64,000 nt of DNA from Aradus depressus (GCA_963662175.1 OY759215.1:42053213-42117212), one strand, 5' to 3'. Positions 13,501 to 22,878 are shown, numbered from the stretch's first letter. Notes: generated from the letters alone by a model not told the origin. Numbers and translations: made by a program.

Positions 13501-16500
13501 ATTTAAGGGAACGTTTCAAGACTAATCTCATCACCAGCCGTTCCTCAATTCTACCAGTTTTAGTATAATAATCAAACTGAATTTTAAAAAATATAAAGAT
13601 AAGAACGAAGTAAATTACTGAATTATGTGTCATTGGAAAATTCAGATATTTAAAAGACCGAGATTACATTCTTGACTTTTGCATTATTCAGTGACCCATT
13701 TGTTCAGACTTCCTTCTTATTTAAGTGTTTACTTCATTTCTACATTTATGACTCATTTCTTAGGCCTAAGGAACTTTTTTTAATTTCAGTTTGATTATAC
13801 AACTAAAAAGGGCAGCATTGAAAATGTGTTGATGATGAGATTATGCTCGAAACTTCCCTTCAATACTAAAAGAATAAAATTAGCCTGCATTCATTCAGCT
13901 TTTATGTTTAGTATTTATAGTAATTTGTATTTTATATTTCAACAGTTGTTTCTTATAAAAGTTTGTTTGTTGTTGATGTTTGTTACCAGGGTGGCCAAGG
14001 AGAACCCGGTGCGAAAGGTGAAAGAGGAGACCCCGGTTTACCTGTATGTCCATTTATTTATGCATGACAACGAATAATTTACAATAAGATTTTAATTAAG
14101 ATTAAGAAAAATTTTCCAATTTAGTTCCCTGTTTTTTCTTTTTTTTTCTTTTTTTCTTAATACTATTTTAGCACTAATCCTAGTTTATTTATTAACAAAT
14201 TTTGACGCCACAGGGTTTTGTTGCCAAATAGTGCTACTAAGGAAGATAATTTTTTCTTTTGTTATGTGGTATCACTTTTAATAATATATTCTTCCGCTTA
14301 AGAAGATCGTCACAAAGATCCGCCCGAAGTCCTGGTCAAAAATGGAGCGGTTGCAACATGGCACTAATACATAGTTGAAGCAGTTTCTTCGAAGTAAATA
14401 AATCTAATTTTTAACATTTCAACTGGATATAAATTCTAAATCAATTATTATACAGATTTATGTACGTACATCCTACTCCTGATTACCCGGTGGCGGATCA
14501 GCCTGATTATTTTCTTGACGAAAAAGCTGAAAATAAATAAAAAAAGATGAAGGGAAACAATTTTATGTAAATATAGAAAGCCCTCGACAAAAACTCTTAA
14601 GTGTTTAAAATTACTATTACGAGAAATGGAAGAACGAATGGCCACTTGATGAATGTGATTTGAAGCAAACAACAGATTGGCCTTCAGTTTCCCCAAAATA
14701 TATTGACTCTTTTTATTGACTTTTGCCATAATTCAGGCATTTCAAAACTACGAGTATATGAACAAACATTTGAGTTAAAACTAATTATTTATATCTTATA
14801 TGTAATATTAAACAAAATCAATCAGGAATAAATTAATAAGATGTGTCAGGTTTTATTAATTGTTCCTGATAGAGGTTAGGTTAGGTTTTATGACTCATGC
14901 CCGGGCTTTAACTACGAGGTCATATCGCCTACTACCAGAGCGCTCTATCGTCACTCTGGTGGGCATGAGCCCGACTCTATTGTGGGAGTCCTAAATTTTG
15001 CCTACCCTAAATTTTTATTCACCTAGGGCAGGGGTCTTTAACGAGTACCTGACATCGTACAGGCTCGGGACCATCGCTTAACGTCCCATCCGACGAAAGT
15101 TTATTTTACCTCCCAGATAAAATAAACTAAGGGCCTCGGTCGGGCTACGAACTCACAACCTTGAGCTCAGAAGTCAAGTACGCATACCACTGAGCTACCG
15201 GCGCCCTCTGTTCCTGATAGATTATGCACCATAATATTATGTGTTATATAGAATTAAGGGTTTTAACTCAAATTTTTGTTCCTGTCGTTTTGAAAATGCT
15301 TGTAATGAGAAATCGTCAATAAAAATATAATAAATATATTTTAGGGAGACTGAATGCCAATTTGTTGTTTTTCACACCATCTTCATCAAGTGAACATTAT
15401 ACTGGTCTCAAATCAAGAATATTCTTCCTCTCTCTTTCCAGCTCAGAAGGGAAGAATGCGCGGGGAGAAAAAAATGGAGTTAGATTCCAGTAAGAGTAAG
15501 GTTCTAGTAAGAGTAAGATCCCAGTAAGAGTAAGGTTATAGTAATGAATATTTCTCAGACCTGGATTCTAAGAGTCCTCATAATTTAACCTTATTAGCTT
15601 TCATTTCAGAAGAAAAACACCCATTTCTTTAGTTTAGCCTTTGGGTTAACCGTGATTCCGCTTCTAGTAATGGTGTTCATGAACAGAAGTATAAGGATCG
15701 TTGCTCTTTTCATTTGGTTCCAAAGATTTTTCATGTAATAGACTTTTTCGATTGATATTTTTTCTTAAAACATTATTTGGCGAAAGCAACAGAGATCCTT
15801 CTTTTATTCGTATGCTTCCATCAAATAGTATGCAACACAGATTTGCAATGTACAGAACGTATTTAAATTAATTTTTAAATATATAATATTAATTAGTTTT
15901 AAATTTTATGGATTTAGTTAACTGTGCTTTAGTATATGAATTCATTGATGCATTATCTAAATCTTGCTTTCAAGAAATTTCTCTGCAACTTTTATTTATT
16001 TTCAGTTGTTTCTTCTATTCACTACTCTTTTTACTTGTTATTGTTTCTTGTCTTTTAAACTTTTGATAATTATCTGTATTTATTCTAAGGCAACATCGAA
16101 GCGAATACAACAAATCACCAACGGTCTTCTAGACATAACCTTCAAATCGTAAATTGTGTAAAGAATGAAAAACGTTTTCATGTTATTTTTTTTTTTTTTT
16201 TTCGTTTATCATCTTCAATCATCGTAAAAAGATAAAAAATAAAAAATGGCATATTGTAATTTAAATATATTTTTTATTCATTTTAGGGTTAAAGTGAGTG
16301 AATATTTCATTATTTATATTAACTTAGGAAAATATCTAACTTTTTAAGTTTTTTTTTTTTTTTCCGTTTTGCCATCCTTTAAAATAAATATTTGTTATTT
16401 TTATATCCATAGTTATTTTCAAATTAATAATTCTTGAAATTAATAACCTATCCTTCTTCCTGTTTCTAATATTTATCTGTTTAACAAACTAACTATATTT

Positions 16501-19500
16501 TCTTGTAGGGAACTGATGGAATTCCTGGCACTGAGGTAGTTTAACATTTTCTACTAACGTTTTAATTATTAATATAAATTAGAATATTTTATTTATCTTT
16601 AACTAAGGATATTTGTTTTACTTATGAATATGTTTAGATAATAGTAAATAAGTTCATATGAATAGATATAAATAGAAATATTGTTTTTTTTTTGTCAAAG
16701 TAAGGGGAGAAAGTTAGATTAATTAAGCATGTGGATTTTCGATTGCTTTGAATGCTTTTTGAGTCAATAATTAATTTGTTTATGGGACATTAGAATGGAA
16801 AGTCCTACAAACTCTGGTAATATATTAGCTAGCGGTATGCTTTTTTGCATTTGAATTTTGCATGTAATTGACAAGATAACCGTTGTTTTGCAGGGTCCAA
16901 AAGGTGAAAGAGGTCAAAAGGGTGAACCGGTAAGTTGAACTTGTTGGTATTTTGCGTAGAGCTTACATTAGTGGAGAGATCTTGTCAGCTGTGGAGAGAG
17001 CTTTCCGTGGATAGCTCCCCTTTTGTCATTATAGACTGCATGTAGACCCTTAGCCACTCCCTTAACCCATTTTCCCCATTTGAAAAATGATTCTCGGTGA
17101 ATCACCGGCTACTTCTCCAGCACGAATCAATCAATTATATTTTCGCTCTCTCTTTTAAGTTCGGACAAAAATTCAATATTTTTTAAGTTTTTTGTGTTAA
17201 GCGTTCTTCCTCAACCCCTTCCTGTTGGCAGATTTGGCTGAAAATTAATAGGTGTTACTTTATATAGCTAAGGAATTAAATGCTGTTTCGTAGAATTACA
17301 CCCTCTATGTTTTAAAAGTATTTATTTTCATTCGATGGTATTAAGACCTTTCAAGTTTCTTTTCTTTTCAGTTTAATAATAAACATGTATTATTCTTTCT
17401 TATTTAAACTATTAAAAACTATTAATTACTGCTAAATAAACCATATTGGATATTGTTCGGGACCCCAGTGTCAAATTGCTGATCTTTATCCCCTCCTGTA
17501 ATTCTTGCTTTTAAGATCTCACCCTGCTATATAAGCTCTATGATTTATCTTCATGCATCAATTGTAATAATTTATTTTTAATAAAATAAAAGTTGATCGA
17601 AATAAAAAATCTACTTACTATTAAGTAATATAATTTAAAAGATATTTCCAACTGTAAATCGATTGGTTATGAATTAGTTATCAGTTTTTCGAAAATGTCA
17701 TCAATTTGGAAAAAAATTCAATGTGGTCCTTTGATTATTTGCGGAGCAATTGTAAAAATCCCCGGAATGTAAGTTTGTTTATTGCTATGAGCATAAAAGA
17801 TTTTCTAACTTAGCATATAGTTCGTATTGAACACGTTCATCGTAATTTACTAGGATTTTTTGCTGAACTATCAATTTCAAAAATATATTAATTCCTCATA
17901 ATAGAATAGGGCTTCCACAATTTTTTCGAAACAAAACAAACCATTTCTCGTTTAATTTTAGTTATAAATGAGTGCAACTCCAATGCCTAGAAAGTCTCTT
18001 CAGAGGTTGATTTTGTCCTATCTTGTCACTGACTTAGGTTTTATACTGTCAGCGCATTTGTTTGTTGTACATAACTCAAACAGTTATGTATAACATATAT
18101 AATATATAAACTCGTTAAACTTATATCTAATTTTTACACTATTTCTTCCCGGCTTGATGTAGTATTTAAATCGATCCTGTATTATTTGTTTTTCAATTTT
18201 GGTATAAAACCATGCACATTGATAAGCTAAACAATATTTTTTATTATTTATTTTATATTTCTATGGCTTGAATTATACTTTGTTTAGTGTCGGTTATCGA
18301 ACGCATTCAATTCACACTGACGAAAATTGACTTGCGCATTTTCATACCGTCACCACATATATATATATATTTAATTTAGCAATAAACTAAATAATTTGGT
18401 CAACTTTTCTATTTTGTACATTTTACCCCGTTTATCATTTTGAATAGTTGATATTCGTTGTCTAACATGTTGATTTTGGTGTGACACAGGGCCCTATAGG
18501 GAAGCGAGGTCGCAAGGGAGACAGAGGAGACAAGGGCGACCAAGGAGTGCCTGGCCTGGATGCGCCCTGCCCGATAGGACCTGATGGACTTCCACTCCCC
18601 GGCTGTGGATGGAGACCACCCAAGGTTCATTTCTAAATATACTTTTTTTTATTATACTTTTCTATTTTTAGTAATATGACTACATTACTCTTTTGACTAC
18701 ATTAATAAAATATTTGATCATTCAAATAAAATAAGAGATTGTCGTCCCACAATTTATTTTATTTACCGAACCAGGTTTTCAACATTATTGAGTAAATAAT
18801 ATATAATATAATGTGTGATATCTCAGTGGTACATCTACAATATAAATATAAGTCATAAGGGATCAGAGTATGGAGAAAATAAAGAGAGATAGAAAATAGA
18901 ATAAGGCTAGTTTATCAGCTTATCACCCGGTGGGCTGGATCAAAAACAAAGAAGTGGGTACAAGATATAGTTCCTAAATAAATATGCATGAATACATATT
19001 TAAAAAAACAACATATATCAGGGCTTCAGAAAATTAAATCCTAGTTTGGATATTGTGAGTCATGCCCGGGCTTTAACGACAAAGTCATATCGCCTCCTAC
19101 CAGAGCGCTCTTTCGTCTCTCTGGTGGATATGAGCCCGAATCTACAGTGGGAGTCCTAAATTTTGCCTACCCAGGTTTAGTTATCTGAGATAGGGGTATT
19201 TAACGAGTACCTGACATTGCACAGGCTCGGGACAATTGTGTAACGTCCCATTCTAATGACGGCGTGTTCAACTTCCGAGTTGCGAACCCATGATGTTGAG
19301 TTCTGTAGGCTAGCTCGCTACCTTTGAGCTGCCCGCGCCCTCTATATATAGTTGAGAATTAAAATAAATAAAACATTCAAATATCCAACTGATCAGATTA
19401 AAATTAACGTGTCTTATTTTGTTTCTAATTATCTTTATTTTCATTGGACACTGATGCGTTAAGTGTTTATTGTTTTATATATTTATATTGTACCACTGAG

Positions 19501-21015
19501 GACGACACAATAGTGCCGAAAACCTGTTTTGGTTTATAAAAGAAATTGTGGAATAACAACCTCTTGTTTCACCTGTAATTTTCGATCCCACAATATCTTA
19601 CTATCTATGTGAGATATTTGATTATTTGTACGTTTTTGTTTTAAATGTGTTTATTTGTGAGTTTTTTGTTTATTTACTGGCCAATAACTCAATTGTCGAA
19701 TAAAAAAAGTTTGGAGATAGACTTTAGAAGTTGGGAAATGTATTTTTGATTTGGAGGATTGAAAAAGAATCAGTACTCAGCAAAAATCATGTCGAAGCTC
19801 CGTTACTTAATCATGAATAAATTTTTGGGGAGTAATTAAAATAATAATTATATTTATTACAATTATTGTGTTAAATATATCATATATCCTGTATAACGAC
19901 AAATAAACAAATAAAGATAACGAAAAAAAAATATTAAGAATGCACCCTAATACAAGTAAATGTTGAAAGTATTATTTCAAACAAGAACAACAATTAATTA
20001 ACTTAATTATCGTAGCTTAAATTATAAACGTAAATTTACTGCAAAAGGAAAGGCACAACAATGACAAATTATGTATTTGTTATGACACCATTATTATCAA
20101 AACGCATTTGTAATCAATTTCATGTTTATGTTGTGTAATATATAACTAAATCACTTCGGACGCTAAAAAGAATACTGTCAAAATTCAAAAATATACTTCA
20201 GGAGAAAGGAAAAACTAAATTTAGCCATGTAATAAGTTGGGAGAATTACTATGTTGATAATTATTCAAGAGTTATGACGTTGTTCATGCAGAAAGAACAG
20301 AAACTTTCTATAGGAGTTCAAAAGCGAAAAAATCGCATCAGGCCGTTTAGATAATAAACTTGTGGCACTATAGTATCACGCAGATATGACTTCAGACTTC
20401 ACTTTTGTGAGAGTAGCTCGAAACGAGCAATTTTTGTGTTGTGGCAGTATTTTTTAGGGTTGTCATTGTAGCACTAACAAATTTGTTTATTTACTTGTAT
20501 ATCACCCATAAAATTCATGTTGTTAGAGGAATTTTGAATAATTGCTAAGCTAGTTGAATAGTGTATCGTCTCACAATTCATTTTTGTGAATTATGCATAT
20601 TCTAAAACTTAACTCTGGACATCAGTAGATGAAACATAACTAGGTTCAAAAAAGAGCCCATCTCAAAATAATAAATTTTTGAGTTGTTACACTTTTGAAC
20701 TGGCACATCTGAACTATTTATAGTTCAACTTCAGTCTCCTCTCCCCTCCTTATTATTTTAACTGCACCAATAATAATTGCTTGATCTAATCTACTTGTTG
20801 GGATATATAACACACGTTGTTACTAATAGAAGTGGGCGTTGTGTAAATGTTGTGGTGTGACTACTAACACATTGCAGGAGGTGGTGACGCCGATGACGGA
20901 GGCTCCTCCAGCTCCTATCTCTTCGGGGGAGAACACTGACGAAGGAGATTACGAAGATGGCGGGGAAGAGGAATACGAAGAGTACGACCATCAGGGCAAC
21001 ATGTACCAGGCGTAG
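1405..21015 (+). CDS. Transmembrane collagen of type XIII/XXIII/XXV group, C-terminal part, spliced from nine exons
   Basis: This is a cell-surface, homotrimeric collagen of the MACIT type: a single-pass type II membrane protein whose C-terminal ectodomain carries interrupted Gly-X-Y helices. The exons are 1405-1509, 2373-2417, 4414-4476, 12726-12752, 13990-14043, 16509-16535, 16894-16929, 18490-18624 and 20878-21015. They give about 209 residues plus stop, all in phase 0 with GT-AG borders. The first seven are pure Gly-X-Y. The eighth runs from Gly-X-Y into GLDAPCP and LPLPGCGW, the two-cysteine C-terminal domain that I recognise from vertebrate collagens XIII and XXV. The last exon is an acidic extension. 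The cytoplasmic, membrane and N-terminal helical parts must lie upstream of the window. Two GERGD/GDRGD stretches place RGD inside the helix. Short exons in the 8-kb intron could have been missed. The family call is firm; orthology to one particular vertebrate member is not claimed. Confidence 0.9.
1510..2372 (+). other. Collagen intron with a GC-richer island
   Basis: The intron runs from GTATAT to TTTTTCAG. Its ends are AT-rich, but about 1925-2240 is close to balanced base composition and contains RFX and CCAAT motifs, described separately. Overlapping short ORFs on both strands of the island show no recognisable protein. Confidence 0.7.
2000..2048. promoter_or_regulatory. RFX X-box flanked by two CCAAT boxes
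   Basis: GTTGCCTTGGCAAC at 2027-2040 is a perfect inverted repeat with a 2-nt spacer and matches the X-box consensus bound by RFX winged-helix factors. CCAAT occurs at 2000-2004 and 2044-2048 (NF-Y sites), and CGTCA at 2021-2025 is a CRE-like half site. RFX and NF-Y co-occupancy is established in animals. That this cluster is an intronic enhancer or an internal promoter of the collagen gene, or of an unseen transcript, is inference. Confidence 0.5.
2373..2417 (+). CDS. Collagen exon, 15 codons
   Basis: The acceptor TATTTTTCAG and donor GTATGA enclose [15 protein letters not shown], five perfect triplets. The exon is 45 nt, phase 0, starts with a Gly codon and is a multiple of 9, as in classical collagen genes. 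Confidence 0.93.
2418..3043 (+). other. Collagen intron, first part
   Basis: AT-rich intron without exons. It contains one short tRNA-like SINE remnant at 2726-2808, listed separately; nothing else was recognised. Confidence 0.6.
2726..2808 (-). mobile_element. Fragment of a second tRNA-derived SINE family
   Basis: The minus strand carries a B-box-like GTTCGAATCCCGTCC followed by a body that matches the copy at 58905-59045, including the shared stretch GGGAGTTCTATCT on the plus strand. It differs from the abundant SINE of this window. It is short and diverged, so it is a relic. Confidence 0.6.
3044..3294 (+). repeat. Left copy of a 250-bp direct duplication
   Basis: This segment is repeated at 3666-3912 with few changes, including the long common core around GAGGTAGCGTTGCTACATAA and the end TACTTCAGTACGTGACAAGG. 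A SINE lies exactly between the two copies. A shorter, more diverged relative sits near 48600-48690. Confidence 0.85.
3295..3639 (-). mobile_element. tRNA-derived SINE, full length
   Basis: On the minus strand the element starts GAGGGCGCCGGTAGCTCAGT and has an A box (TAGCTCAGTGG) and a B box (GGTTCG), followed by a body common to some 20 copies here. It ends in (CCTAA)n, which reads GGTTAGGTTAGG on the plus strand. The head derives from a tRNA, so transcription would be by RNA polymerase III and mobility by a LINE in trans. This copy is bracketed by a 250-bp direct repeat rather than by a short target duplication. Confidence 0.9.
3666..3912 (+). repeat. Right copy of the 250-bp direct duplication
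   Basis: Second copy of 3044-3294. Small differences (GTAGTGAG against GTAATGAG, GCGGACG against GCGCACG) show that the duplication is old enough to have diverged a little. A short ORF through it (3611-3955) is composed of SINE plus repeat and is not a gene. Confidence 0.85.
3913..4413 (+). other. Collagen intron, distal part
   Basis: AT-rich sequence ending in a long T tract and TAG, the acceptor of the next collagen exon. Nothing else was recognised. Confidence 0.6.
4414..4476 (+). CDS. Collagen exon, 21 codons
   Basis: After a T20-type polypyrimidine tract and TAG, the exon encodes [19 protein letters not shown] and then LM, followed by the donor GTAAGG. It has seven perfect triplets, 63 nt, phase 0, and begins with Gly. 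Confidence 0.93.
4477..6786 (+). other. First part of the 8.2-kb collagen intron
   Basis: AT-rich with no collagen-type exon found in any phase-0 Gly-start pattern. Around 5119-5560 the base use changes slightly and two short opposing ORFs occur, but neither resembles a known protein. Confidence 0.5.
6787..7457 (+). mobile_element. 700-bp TACTTCCCC-family element, nearly complete
   Basis: The start has the family signature TCGGTGAATCA and the end has CATAACTTCCCCTATACTTC followed by a degraded CTGGGGAAGTA. Between them the recurring sentence CGATACATTCATTACAtCGGCAGTTATT-like appears three times with CCCTTC-rich spacers. It has no ORF and no host-gene content. The family is present about 19 times in this window in both orientations and is likely a non-autonomous DNA element. 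Confidence 0.7.
7458..8928 (+). other. Intronic AT-rich sequence
   Basis: Part of the large collagen intron. No exon, RNA gene or known repeat was recognised. Confidence 0.5.
8929..9376 (+). mobile_element. TACTTCCCC-family element with a (C)20 tract
   Basis: It opens with AATCACCGG and CCTTCCCCATCACGAATTG and closes with ATAACTGGGGAAGTAAC, matching the ends of the family. The internal pyrimidine-rich spacer has expanded to 20 consecutive C at 9122-9141, striking in such AT-rich DNA. Confidence 0.7.
9377..12725 (+). other. Remainder of the 8.2-kb collagen intron
   Basis: Very AT-rich. A motif near 10308 (AAATATTGTTTATTTCACAA) recurs in the inverted repeats at 38.1-38.6 kb and near 56.7 kb, so a dispersed element remnant is present. 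No coding signal was seen. The intron ends in ACAATGTTTCAG. Confidence 0.55.
12726..12752 (+). CDS. Collagen mini-exon, 9 codons
   Basis: CAG precedes GPPGLDGMK and the consensus donor GTAAGA follows. It is 27 nt and phase 0. Very short exons of this size are typical of collagen genes. Confidence 0.88.
12753..13989 (+). other. Collagen intron
   Basis: AT-rich intron. Near 13185-13250 a stretch (TATAGTGGTTAAGG) looks like the left half of a tRNA, but no B box follows. Nothing else was recognised. Confidence 0.55.
13990..14043 (+). CDS. Collagen exon, 18 codons (54 nt)
   Basis: TGTTACCAG precedes [18 protein letters not shown] and the donor GTATGT follows. The 54-nt length is the ancestral collagen exon unit. 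The exon contains GERGDP, an RGD inside the triple helix. Confidence 0.94.
14044..14860 (+). other. Collagen intron, proximal part, with one arm of an inverted repeat
   Basis: AT-rich. Positions about 14635-14705 (CACTTGATGAATGTGATTTG and following bases) are an inverted copy of about 15345-15420 and a direct copy of about 25545-25600. This makes a small dispersed repeat family. Confidence 0.55.
14874..15208 (-). mobile_element. tRNA-derived SINE with 13-bp target duplication
   Basis: This complete minus-strand copy has an A box, B box, common body and (CCTAA)n tail. TGTTCCTGATAGA occurs directly on both sides (14861-14873 and 15209-15221). The perfect duplication proves insertion by target-primed reverse transcription and suggests a fairly young copy. 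Confidence 0.93.
15345..15420 (-). repeat. Right arm of an inverted repeat around the SINE
   Basis: TGAATGCCAATTTGTTGTTT and the CATCAAGTG region are the reverse complement of 14635-14705, with some divergence. The sequence continues into AACATTATACTGGTCTCAAA, which recurs inverted near 25520-25545. Confidence 0.6.
15486..15545. repeat. 17-bp tandem repeat, about 3.5 units
   Basis: The unit CAGTAAGAGTAAG plus a variable 4-nt joint repeats with a period of 17 bases at 15488, 15505, 15522 and 15539. It is a short intronic minisatellite. Confidence 0.85.
15546..16508 (+). other. Collagen intron, distal part
   Basis: AT-rich with several T tracts. No element was recognised. It ends with TTTCTTGTAG. 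Confidence 0.55.
16509..16535 (+). CDS. Collagen mini-exon, 9 codons
   Basis: TCTTGTAG precedes GTDGIPGTE and the donor is GTAGTT, a weaker match than its neighbours. It is 27 nt, phase 0, with Gly first. Confidence 0.85.
16536..16893 (+). other. Short collagen intron
   Basis: This AT-rich 358-nt intron begins GTAGTT and ends TTGTTTTGCAG. It contains nothing else of note. Confidence 0.7.
16894..16929 (+). CDS. Collagen exon, 12 codons
   Basis: TTTTGCAG precedes [12 protein letters not shown], four charged triplets, and the strong donor GTAAGT follows. It is 36 nt and phase 0. Confidence 0.92.
17094..17300 (+). mobile_element. TACTTCCCC-family fragment
   Basis: CTCGGTGAATCACCGGC, CTTCTCCAGCACGAATC and GATTTGGCTGAAAATTAATA match the left part of the family. 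The right half is missing. It lies in a collagen intron. Confidence 0.65.
17301..18489 (+). other. Collagen intron, distal part
   Basis: AT-rich, with a short AT dinucleotide tract near 18357-18370. No exon or element was recognised. It ends with GTGTGACACAG. Confidence 0.55.
18490..18624 (+). CDS. Collagen exon with the conserved cysteine C-terminal domain
   Basis: The exon starts with highly charged triplets [19 protein letters not shown], which include an RGD, then [15 protein letters not shown] and [12 protein letters not shown]. The APCP...GCGW block, with two cysteines and a tryptophan, closely resembles the end of vertebrate collagens XIII and XXV and identifies the subfamily. The 45 codons end in AAG before GTTCAT, the weakest donor of the gene. 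If that donor is skipped, the frame reads VHF and stops at 18634-18636. Confidence 0.94.
18625..19054 (+). other. Last collagen intron, proximal part
   Basis: AT-rich. The first bases give an in-frame stop after three codons (TAA at 18634) if the intron is retained. Nothing else was recognised. Confidence 0.6.
19055..19342 (-). mobile_element. Diverged SINE copy
   Basis: Minus-strand tRNA-SINE with the family body (CATGCCCGGGCTTTAACGAC, GAGTACCTGACATTGCACAG on the plus strand). Its head is degraded to GCCCGCGCCCTC and the TTTATTTTACC segment is lost. It has no clear target duplication, so it is an old copy. Confidence 0.85.
19343..20877 (+). other. Last collagen intron, distal part
   Basis: AT-rich with nothing recognised. 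It ends in CTAACACATTGCAG, which includes a good branch-point-like CTAAC. Confidence 0.6.
20878..21015 (+). CDS. Terminal collagen exon: acidic tyrosine-rich tail and stop
   Basis: The exon continues in phase 0 from the preceding AAG. A T/P-rich linker ([18 protein letters not shown]) is followed by a strongly acidic stretch containing [18 protein letters not shown] and the end NMYQA, with TAG at 21013-21015. The base composition is GC-rich and the acidic codons are unbroken, which supports real coding. Tyrosines surrounded by acidic residues on an extracellular tail are typical tyrosine-sulfation contexts; that is inference. I know of no such tail in the vertebrate relatives. Confidence 0.85.
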   Translation, partial: EVVTPMTEAPPAPISSGENTDEGDYEDGGEEEYEEYDHQGNMYQA

Positions 21016-21680
21016 TCAGAGACAGGTCAGGAGATTTGGACAAAATAGGGGCACACTGATCTTAGAAGTAATTCTAGCAGGACACCAATTTGTAGCGGCA
21101 ACCCCTTTAGTCGTCGGATTATTTGGATTTTTTTTTGGTTAACTCAAAATTTCAGAGTGCTGGGGGTAAGGAAGGGGGTATTTAAACATTTATTATTGGC
21201 AACTCAGTCTTACATATTTTTTTATGCTTCTGAAACCGTTAATTGTATTATTTTTTTGTTAACTTCATTTGTAATTGGTATATTCTAAGTCCCTAGATTG
21301 CTTTAGACAATTTTGATCTTTTTTTGAAACGTAAAGTGAGCTCTAGCGCAGCCTTGGAACACTATGGCCTCCTTTTCCGTAGAAAATCCCTTTATTAAGC
21401 TAAAACCCCTTATAGTCGTCGTGGACGGAATATTGCTGAATTTCGCCTTACTGGAAGGTTTTTATAAAATTGCTACCGCTTTGTAATAGAAGTAGAATAT
21501 GAGGCCTGTTTCGAGATTCCCATAAATCATAGGCAAAAGCTTCTTGTAAATATAAAAAATAGAGGACATATAGAACTGGATGAAAATGCCAAAAAAATTA
21601 GACAAATTATTTGCCTAAGACATTTGAATTTTCAAATTTGCTTGAAAAAGTTAAGAAAATAAATTAGATAATAAAAAATA
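21016..21680 (+). other. Probable 3' UTR of the collagen gene
   Basis: Non-coding sequence follows the stop. The first AATAAA hexamers I see lie at 21658-21663 and 21670-21675, about 650 nt downstream, and would suit polyadenylation. The extent is inferred. Confidence 0.45.
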
Positions 21681-21721
21681 TTTATAATTTTTTACATATT
21701 TTGATAATTAAAATCACACTC

Positions 21722-22170
21722 CGTGGCCACAGATACTAGTGTCTTTCGCCGATCTAACCAGCCGCTTCCAACGTTCTCGCTCCTGGGAAGCCGCCCTCCA
21801 GTTGACAATATTGAATTCGGTCGCATCCCTCTCTATGTTGTCTGCCCACCGGCCTTGGTCTGGAGGACACAGTTTGTCAGTCTGTTCGGTCCGCTCCTGA
21901 CCCCTTTCATTTCCCCTACTATAGAGCTGGTTTTTTCATGTTCTGAGTAATTCCTGGTCAGACTGTGTCTCCACAATCCCTGATCAGCATCCCAGGTGGG
22001 TCCCTTGATGCAGGGAAGTTAACAAAGCTTCGCAGCCTTACAGGAGCACTGTCTCTACAAGGACAATCTGTACCTTGAGATGAATGGGTACAGATCTGGA
22101 TATAAGGCCTTCAACATATCGTTTGTATGAATTTCTGTACTGACGGGTAGGTTGCAGAGGGATGGGATTC
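21722..22170 (-). pseudogene. RTE-type LINE, C-terminal fragment
   Basis: Read on the minus strand, the segment 21905-21722 encodes GRWADNIERDATEFNIVNW and then a conserved Trp-Lys-Arg-Leu-Val end. This R-W-x-D-N-I...W...A...R-x-x-W motif is the well-known end of RTE-like LINE polyproteins. The sequence further right (to about 22170) has similar composition and probably belongs to the same element, though I cannot follow the frame there. It is truncated and inactive. Confidence 0.65.
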
Positions 22171-22790
22171 CTACTGCTGATGAGTGATTTCAACCAACTA
22201 AAATATTTATCTTATCTGTTTTGGATGCCGTTCTACAGCCCAAAAACGGCGTATAAATCCCGACTTATTCCCCACTGCATCTCCAAAATGTCTCTTAAGA
22301 CGAAGAGCTTATTCTCTTAGAATAATTAAGCTATTGGTTTTTACACCACTTCAAGGTAACATGTTTTAATAATAATGATGGGATGGGAATACAAAATAGG
22401 AACTAGAAATATTTTCGTATTTATTTGAAAAAATAATTTAGTTATAACTGACATAATTTCCGTCATTCACTATTTTTTGTAGGCAATGCAGGATACGATT
22501 ATAAGGTTAATTTTGTGAACCATCACTCTCATGCACCGGTTGGCACTTTCACCCTTCCCTATCAAACTCAACTGGGCACTTTGGACTGTGACTCTATCTT
22601 TCGGCCTTTCTATTTACTAAAATAAATGTTTTTGGTATTTTCAACGTTTACCACCCTATGTGGGCAGCATGGCTTATACGAGTATATCTCTTTCTACCTA
22701 AAATTATGTTTTTATATTTTGACACCTTCACCCTTTTCTATTATAAAAATATAAATGCTGTGGGATTATATTTTCTGAAATAAACATTTT
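22171..22790. other. Intergenic, unidentified
   Basis: Mixed AT-rich sequence without a recognisable gene or repeat. Confidence 0.4.
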
Positions 22791-22791
22791 G

Positions 22792-22878
22792 AAATAAGAT
22801 ACTTTGGCCAATGTGCACGTTCAATAAGGCCAAAAAGAAAAAAAAAAAAAAAAAAGAAAAAAATAAGATACTTGGCCA
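22792..22878 (+). mobile_element. Very short retroposed insert with A tail and target duplication
   Basis: AAATAAGATACTTTGGCCA (22792-22810) and AAATAAGATACTTGGCCA (22861-22878) border about 25 bases ending in GGCC followed by an A-rich tail. Direct repeats plus an A tail are the hallmark of LINE-driven insertion of a severely truncated RNA. Confidence 0.55.
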
